64,000 nt of DNA, from contig NADL03000753.1 in the NCBI GenBank assembly GCA_002205965.3, forward strand, positions 992,001 through 1,056,000. The letters are read 5' to 3'. Positions 57,667-64,000 of the stretch are shown in pieces. Position 1 is the first letter of the stretch; every line of letters begins with the position of its first letter. A program made the position numbers and the translations under genes. The DNA comes from Kappaphycus alvarezii (lineage: Eukaryota; Rhodophyta; Florideophyceae; Gigartinales; Solieriaceae). The notes under the pieces are model-generated. The model saw only the letters and a program-made list of their open reading frames with translations. It ran no database searches and was not told the DNA's origin.

Positions 57667-58587
57667 ATGTTCACCTTTCGCGTCTCGCACGCCTCTCTAT
57701 ATCGCGTGCCCTCAACTCCACCCCAGGCTCCCTCGCCACCCCGCTCTCAACCGCAGCTTCCACTCCAACCGCCAACTCCACCGTCCCAGATAACACCGCC
57801 TCCAACAAACCCGCCCCTACCCCCCTCCACCGAATCGCGCTGGCGTCGTCTCAAACGTGAACGAAGACAGCGTCCAGTCCCTTCCAACCGAACGCCCTCC
57901 TTTGATCGATCCAAGCGTTACCCCTCGACACAGCGCTCCAGTACATTCGATCCGCCGCATGGGCCAAATTTGATGAATCTCTTGAACTCAACTTTCGTCT
58001 CAACATTGATCCCCGTCTCGCATCTGAGAATATCCGCGGCATTTATCAATTACCCCATGGTACCGGACGTGACACAAAGGTAGCCGCTTTTGCAGATGGT
58101 ATTGCAGCCCCACAAGCTACTGAGGCAGGCGCCGATCTTGTGGGAGGTAAAGAGCTCATTCAAATGCTGCGCGACGAAAAGGCGAAACGTATCAAGCATT
58201 TCACCGCTTGTGTGTCTACTCCTGAGTTGCTGCCAGTGTAGCGGAATCGCTGGGAAAGATGCTAGGGCCTAGGGGACTTATGCCAAATTCGAAAGATCAA
58301 ACCGTGGAGGTGATTTGTCCAGCATTGTTAGGAGAATCAAGAACGGCCAGGTTAGGTATCGCACGGATCGCATGGGGAATATGCACCTGATGGTGGGTAA
58401 ATTGAGTTTTGCAGATGACAAGTTGGTGGACAATGTCAAGGCCGCTACACGGGCAATAGTGGAGGCGAGACCGTCTACTGTGAAGAGAAAGTATATCCTG
58501 AAAGCTGTGATTTGTTCGACTATGGGGCCGAGTGTAGAGTTGGAATTCGAGCCATTGGTTAGAGACATCTTAAACGAGCAAGACTGA
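57667..58587 (+). CDS. Ribosomal protein uL1, bacterial type, probably organellar; several frameshifts
   Basis: An N-terminal Ser/Pro/Arg-rich extension (57667-57840) resembles an organelle transit peptide. The core then shifts between frames: LELNFRLNIDPRLASENIRG (about 57978) followed by LPHGTGRDTKVAAFADG (about 58053), LVGGKELIQMLRDEKAK (about 58138), VAESLGKMLGPRGLMPNSKD (58240-58299) and a long final frame 58315-58587 with LSSIVRRIKNGQVRYRTDRM, GKLSFADDKLVDNVKAATRA and CSTMGPSVELE. These are the hallmark blocks of bacterial/organellar uL1, the L1-stalk protein that binds 23S-type rRNA. Cytosolic uL1 differs. Mitochondrial versus plastid is not decided. About four frame changes. Confidence 0.8.
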
Positions 58588-58674
58588 TTCAGGCATGCGG
58601 TGACATGCCTGCGTGCTGACAGGAAGGAGAGTTGCGAATTGGATGATGACGTTTGTGCATGAGCGTGTGGGGCT

Positions 58675-59001
58675 TCAGAAGGCGATCTGGTTTCCAGCAG
58701 GCGATGTTGACAAGGTCTGCAATCGAGAGCAAAGTGCAACATCAGCAGACCCTCCTAGCGTCGCAAAGCCTACCTGCTGCATAACAAAGGTGAAATCATC
58801 TAGTTCATTACGCTTCCTCGCGGTTTCAAGAAGCACCAAGCATTTCCGATGATCCCTCTCGCAGGACTCTGAGGTGTGCTTCCCTGCCACGGTAGATCCC
58901 TTTGAATAAAGGAAAGCTATTGGAATGGCGGCCATGTTTGAAGCCGGATTCACATTGTAAATGATAGATGCCAGCACAGGTTCAGGTAGCCTCCGCTTCA
59001 C
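58675..59001 (-). CDS. Hypothetical 108-codon frame
   Basis: Single open frame with protein-like composition (MAAIPIAFLYSKGSTVAGKH, RKCLVLLETARKRNELDDFT) and no family that I recognise. It is convergent with uL1, ending 88 bp after it. It may be the end of a longer frame-broken gene. Confidence 0.3.
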   Translation of the reverse strand: MKRRLPEPVLASIIYNVNPASNMAAIPIAFLYSKGSTVAGKHTSESCERDHRKCLVLLETARKRNELDDFTFVMQQVGFATLGGSADVALCSRLQTLSTSPAGNQIAF

Positions 59002-59120
59002 ATTGGGATGGAAATGGCATGATGGTTAGAGACACCGAAACTTGAGCCACTGACTGCAGGGCGTGCACTTGAGACAAACCTTTGAGGGGTGAGGGAGGGT
59101 TTGATTTGTTGGCTTTTAGT

Positions 59121-59365
59121 TTACAGTACCCACTACTGTACCTGCGGCGGGATGCGGCGGGATGCGGCGGGAATTCTTGCAAATACAACTGTACTGTACT
59201 CTACTGGACTCCTTTGATCTCACAGGTAGCGCAATTCGGATCATCTGCCAGGTTTACCAAATCTTGGATGCAATGCGATGTCTCGCGATAAATATTTCCG
59301 TACTGTACGAGTGCAGTACTGTACTGTACTGTACTGTACTGCACAAAAACTACAGTACGTCACTT
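59121..59365. repeat. TACTG pentanucleotide and palindrome cluster
   Basis: 59314-59341 is CAGTACTGTACTGTACTGTA plus CTGTACTG, five TACTG units. TACAGTACCCACTACTGTACC at 59123, CTGTACTGTACT at 59187 and CTACAGTACG at 59350 accompany it. A GGGATGCGGC triplicate lies at 59147-59172. Confidence 0.85.
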
Positions 59366-59571
59366 TCTCGTCGACTTCGACTGGCGTGCCATTAGCACCA
59401 CACAGCAAAGTCTATCCAATCTTGATCCATAATACTCACAGTGAACCGTCGCTCCTCCGGAGCATCCGCATTCCGCGATTCCGTTCTCTAAACACACCTA
59501 CAGTTGATTCTCCGCCCACCCACATCGTCGACGCAACCTACATCCTGTAGAGCCCCCACTGCTCACCAAAC

Positions 59572-60480
59572 CATGCAAGTCTCACCCAGTCTCGCCGAGT
59601 TTATGGCCCGTCTTGACGACGGCCCGAGGGGAATCGACGACGCCCTTGCCACCGTAGAAAGGTGTGCCGCTGCATCTGCATCAACTCTTGACCTCCAACA
59701 AATGGACCTACCGATCAAGATCTCGCCCACATTTCCAAAAAGCTGCCTGCATTGGCCCCGCATCTCAAGCAACTCAACCTTTTCATGAACGAGTGCGTTT
59801 TCCACTCATACATTCTCTTCCATTCCACCGCAATCTTGCCGCGATCCACTGACCAGTTGCCTATGCCCTGTGCAACCGACACTGTCCCTCTGCATCCATT
59901 TTCAAGAATAACTGTGCTCCCGCATCCCTGGGCGTGCTCTCAAGCTTGGAATCGCTCAAGTCGGATGCAACCCGCTGGAAAAAGTAGACGCCGATTTGTT
60001 TGATGCTTGTCCAACCTCAAGGAGTTGGACATTGGTTACAGCGAAGTTTTGAGCCATCTGCCAGATACCTTTCACAAGCTACCGTCGTTGCAAATACTCC
60101 TTGCCGGCAACGGCCGATTACAATCTGTCCCTCCATCCTTGTTTACTTGCAAAAACCTCCAGGAGCTTCATTTGTATGGCAACAGCCTTAAACATATCAC
60201 CGATGACATTGGCAGTCTTACCAATCTGCGTGTGCTCAACCTCGGCCGCAATCAGATTGAAACATTACCAGAGACCATAGGCAACTGCCTTTCTTTAGAA
60301 ACTCTGCATGTTTATGAAAACAGCTTGTCGCGCTTGCCTCAAGGTATCGCCAACTTGACCAACTTGAAAACAATCAACGTCCTCTCCAATGCAGACATTC
60401 CAATCCCGCCGCGAGAAGTCCGCCAACTTGGTAAAGCCACCGCCATTGCCAAATTTCTCGCTACCAGTAAAGTCAATTAA
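59572..60480 (+). CDS. Leucine-rich-repeat protein, frameshifts in the first half
   Basis: The ATG at 59572 opens MQVSPSLAEFMARLDDG; TLDLQQMDLT and HLKQLNLFMNE (other frame) begin the repeats. 59800-60000 is frame-broken. The final frame 60007-60480 is clean, with seven repeats of the LxxLxLxxNxLxxLPxxI type: LKELDIGYSEVLSHLPDTF, LQILLAGNGRLQSVPPSLF, LQELHLYGNSLKHITDDI, LRVLNLGRNQIETLPETI, LETLHVYENSLSRLPQGI and LKTINVLSNADIPIPP. Such short cytosolic LRR proteins act as protein-binding scaffolds; some are tubulin cofactor-like or Ras-binding, but nothing here decides. It is convergent with ValRS, 109 bp apart. About 300 codons. Confidence 0.8.
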
Positions 60481-60588
60481 CGAGAACAATTGACCGGCCT
60501 CTGCCAGTGGGCAAAATACAGGAGCCTCTTGTGGAATGGACCAAGTTCAGTATCCGCGATAATAATTCAAGTCAGAAACTTTATTGAT

Positions 60589-63500
60589 CTATTGTAAAAG
60601 CTCTCTAAAGCGATCGGCGAGTTCGTTCAGATTCTCGCATTCAGACACGTACTTCTCCCGAGTGGCAGCGTTCTTTCCCGCACTTTCAACGGAACGCGAG
60701 CCTCGTATCCCTCTGCAGACATCTTCTTGTCATAGTCCTCAACAAGAAGGCGCTTCTCAGCAGCAGACGCCTCCAACTTGCAATTTCCGACTGAAAGTCC
60801 ACGAGGCCCTTAAGAACCACGTGAACCTCATAACTCTCGTCTACTACCGCAACCCCAGCCCCGCTTGGTGCACAGTCCCGTCCACTAATTCCAATAGACC
60901 TTCCCGCACGACGCTAATGTCTCCACATATGCGGGGATGATCCTCGCTGCGCTTTCGTTGCTCGGCGTCATAATTGTGACCTCGGGGGCCATCGACGGTT
61001 TAAGGCCATACTCAGCTTTCAATGCCCGTATGGACTGTACATTCTTCATCATCCATCCATGCTAGCCTCAGCCTCAGCAAAATGACGACTGCCATCTGGC
61101 TTGGGGTATGCCGCGATGCAGATAGACTCCGGTACGGTTGGTCCGGGTAATCTGTGATACAGTTCCTCAGTAACGTATGGAATGATGGGATGTAGCATTC
61201 TGATCCCAGCACTAAGACATTCAAACAGTACAGCTCTCGAAGCGTTCTTTCTCGCCTCGTCGTCTCCACGCATAATTGGCTTCAAGCCCTCGAGATATAT
61301 TCCGCAGAGCTCGGTCATCCAAAACCTGTAAATAATGCTAACAGCGTCTCCTAGATTGTATTTTAGGAAAGCATCATTCATTTCCGCCGCTGTGGCGTTG
61401 AGGCGAGAGAGAATCCACAAGTTAAGATGCTCGCCACACGCAACCGCGTTTTCGAGACCCTCTTCTGAATAGACAAAGTCAGAAGGCAAGTTCCCGAGGG
61501 CAAATTTCGTAGCATTCCACAGTTTGTTGCAAAAATTCCTGTACCGATGACACGTGCAACGTCCAAATTTATGTCTCCCCCCTGGGTCATGTACGCAAGC
61601 AAGCCCATGCGGAGGGCGTCCGCGCCGCATTCTGGAATACCGCGCGGATAGTCTTCCTCTGATCGGCAAGGGCGCGCTTAACTTCGGAGGGCGGAAGATT
61701 CGACTTTGTAATCTTCAAGGATAGTGCGTCCAAAGTTGCTCCGTTGATTACTCGAGAGGATCAATCACATTTCCCAAAGATTTTGACATCTTGCGTCCCT
61801 TCTTGTCTCTCACCAGGGAATGCAAAAGAACTGTCTTGAATGGTAGCTTGCCAGTCAAACCTATCCCCATCATGACCATTCTAGCAACCCAAAAAAACAA
61901 AATGTCATGTCCAGTTTCGAGAGCGTAGTTGGATAAAAGGCCTCCAAATCTTTCGACTTGTCTGGCCAGCCGAAAACAGAGAACGGAAACAGTCCTGATG
62001 AAAACCATGTGTCAAGGACGTCTTCATCTTGAACAGTTCTATGTCATCTCCCTTCACTCCGAATTTCTCAGCCGCCCGCTCACGAGCTTCCGCTTCAGTT
62101 CGTCCAACAACCCAATGGCCTTTCGCATTACCACCTTTTACGGTAGCCTCGTACGGAATCCGATGTCCCCACCACAATTGCCGGGAGATGCACCAGTCGC
62201 GAATATTATCAAGCCACTTGAACCATGTGTCTTCAAATTGAGTGGGCACAATTTCCAATTCGCTATTCCGAACAGCGTCAGCAGATCTCTTCGCGAGTTC
62301 TTTGCAGTTCACCCACCATTGTGGAATCAACAACGGCTCCAGAATATCTCCAGAGCGCGAGCAAACCTTTAAGGTCATCGCGTTCGGTTCTTTCCCACGT
62401 AATAGACCAAGCTCATCTAGTGCCTTCTCAACTTCAACACGTGCGACGTAGCGCTTCATTCCACAAAACTTGGTACCGCCATTTTCGTTGATGTTACCGC
62501 TCTGGTCTAAAACTGTGATCTCCGGAAGCTTATGTCGACGACCACAAGCAAAATCATTCGGATCGTGCGCTGGTGTGACTTTCACAGCTCCAGTCCCGAA
62601 GGACATGTCGACAAGTTCAGAGTCGGCTATGATCGGGATCTTCCTATCCAAAAAGGGTGAGCAAGTAGCTTTCCGATCAAATGCTTGTATCTTGGGTCTT
62701 CTGGATGAACAGCGACAGCGGTATCTCCAAGCATTGTTTCAAGACGCGTGGTCGCCACAACAAGCTCTCATCAAGGCCGTCGACCTTGTACGCAAACTTT
62801 GTAAGAACTCCAAACTCAACTCCTCTTCGTGGCCGGGCACTTTGCGCTTAGTAAAGGCCTCAATTTCAACGATGTCGACCTCGATATCGGAAATGGCAGT
62901 GTTCAAGGTGCTTGACCAATTAACAAGCCTCGTATCGCGGTAGATCAAACCATCGTCATGAAAGCGAACAAAGGCCTCTTTCACAGCGTTGTTCAGCCGG
63001 TCACTCATGGTGAACTCCTCTCTCTCCCAGTCCAAAGAGCTGCCAATCCTGCGCAATTGGTGAACAATTTTTCCACCATACTCATTCTTCCACTTCCAAA
63101 CCTGAGTGATAAATTCGTCTCGCCCGAGGTCATGCCTCGTAATCCCTTCTCCTTTGCCAACTGCTTTCTACCACGACCTGAGTTGCAATTCCTGCGTGGT
63201 CCACGCCTGGTAACCACAAAGTCTTTTTGCCATGCATACGATGGAACCTTGCCAAGCATCCTCAACCGAACACATGAGCGCATGTCCCAAATGCAAGCTG
63301 CCTGTTACGTTGGGCGGGGGAATAACCATAACAAACGCGTCATCCGGGGTACATCCTTCCATATTTCTGCGTCGACATGAAAGAAGCGCTTCTTCTCCCA
63401 CCACTCATACCAAGCGGCCTCGACGGCCCGTGGATGATAAGTGGGTGCCATATCATCATCGAGAATCTTCTTCTCGCCGGGCGGGGTGATGTTGACTAGT

Positions 63501-63860
63501 TGGATACGGCGTCTGCCTGTGCCTGAGCTGCGGATTTCTTCTTCTTCTTAGGCGCGACGGATCCGATTTACCTTTCTGCTGCGATTGCGCCGGGCGACCA
63601 GCGGTGCTGGCGGCTTTTGCTAGTTTCTTCTTTGCGGCAGCGAGTTGCTTTTCGAGCTTTTTCCGACGGGAAAGTGGAAGCGCGGCTTTCTGTTCGTCGG
63701 TCATCTCCTTGTACTGTTCTAGGGATACTGGGACCGGGGCCGCATTGCTTGATGCGGCTTGGGTTTCGGTCGTCATTGCGAATGGGTTGTTAATAGGGAT
63801 GGAAGGAGATTTCAAGGTGACAAGCGACGAATTTGTTGCCTTGGGAAACCAGCGGTGCAT
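60589..63860 (-). CDS. VARS: Valyl-tRNA synthetase, at least six frame changes
   Basis: The N-terminal part (63860-63456) has a Lys/Ala-rich helix ([20 protein letters not shown]) typical of eukaryotic cytosolic ValRS. The class-I HIGH box is [15 protein letters not shown] (63279-63320). The region 63056-62739 has [17 protein letters not shown]. The editing and catalytic parts run from 62651, with [19 protein letters not shown] and [36 protein letters not shown] and the KMSKS loop ([10 protein letters not shown], 61778-61792) follow, then the anticodon-binding domain (61669-61049) with [12 protein letters not shown] and [19 protein letters not shown]. The C-terminal coiled arm ends at TAG 60589-60591. 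It charges tRNA-Val. Two in-frame ATGs (63860 and 63776) differ by 28 residues. The frame breaks split an otherwise complete gene of about 1,080 codons. Confidence 0.9.
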
Positions 63861-64000
63861 GAGAGTCTTACCGGTGGTACGTTTAAATTGTCAAATGTTA
63901 CTTACATGCAGAAACGGGACGGCAATCGTTGCAAAGCGATCGATCGAACGTTGGCTACAGTACAAAAAAGTGGTAGAATACTGCACCATGTCAACTTTTG

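Overview
The window looks like nuclear DNA of a eukaryote with compact, intronless host genes set among dense, decayed transposable elements. A florideophyte red alga would fit (intronless genes in short spacers, PIF/Harbinger elements with plant-type Myb partners, copia, gypsy and R2-type retroelements). That assignment is inference and I hold it weakly. No prokaryotic operon, rRNA, convincing tRNA or CRISPR array was seen.

Host genes form three groups. (1) A GT2 membrane glycosyltransferase resembling egghead beta-1,4-mannosyltransferase (10.30-11.79 kb, +). (2) A cluster at 36.87-40.58 kb: a histidine-phosphatase-fold protein (+), a Ca3427/NMT1-like periplasmic-binding-fold protein (-, the only host gene here open in a single frame) and an IST1-like ESCRT-III regulator (-). 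(3) A cluster at 55.43-63.86 kb: a second IST1-like gene (-), a bacterial-type uL1 ribosomal protein with an organelle-type N-terminal extension (+), a leucine-rich-repeat protein (+) and valyl-tRNA synthetase (-). All except the periplasmic-binding-fold gene are broken by single-base frame changes. In the one case I resolved exactly, the break lies in a T run. Because essential families such as ValRS are hit as often as paralogues, unpolished-assembly indels are the simplest explanation.

Mobile elements fill most of the rest. From left to right: a pogo/Tigger-like element with terminal inverted repeats (2.95-5.07 kb); an R2-type non-LTR retroelement (5.25-8.01 kb, -); a fragment of another copy (12.14-12.84 kb, +); a nested block from 12.89 to 23.34 kb in which a Tc1/mariner element with long inverted repeats holds a PIF/Harbinger element (inside its left repeat) and a Mutator-like element; a copia element with very short LTRs (about 23.79-27.10 kb, +); a faint retroelement remnant on the minus strand (26.5-29.1 kb); a second Harbinger transposase (29.2-30.4 kb); a 1.85-kb internally deleted copia element with complete ends (32.21-34.06 kb); a third R2-type copy (34.45-36.44 kb, -); a gypsy gag-protease block cut off where reverse transcriptase should begin (42.8-47.6 kb); a third Harbinger-class element with a different Myb-like partner (51.3-53.4 kb); and a fourth R2-type nuclease tail (53.45-54.08 kb).

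The spacers around host genes carry many TACTGTAC/GTACAGTAC palindromes that in places expand into a pentanucleotide repeat (GTACA/TACTG). This is the most pervasive non-coding signal in the window. I found no obviously new defence or biosynthetic system. The strongest structural results are the three-level transposon nest, the complete-ended deletion-derivative LTR element, the recurring R2-type nuclease module, and a conserved C-terminal tail shared by the two IST1 paralogues.
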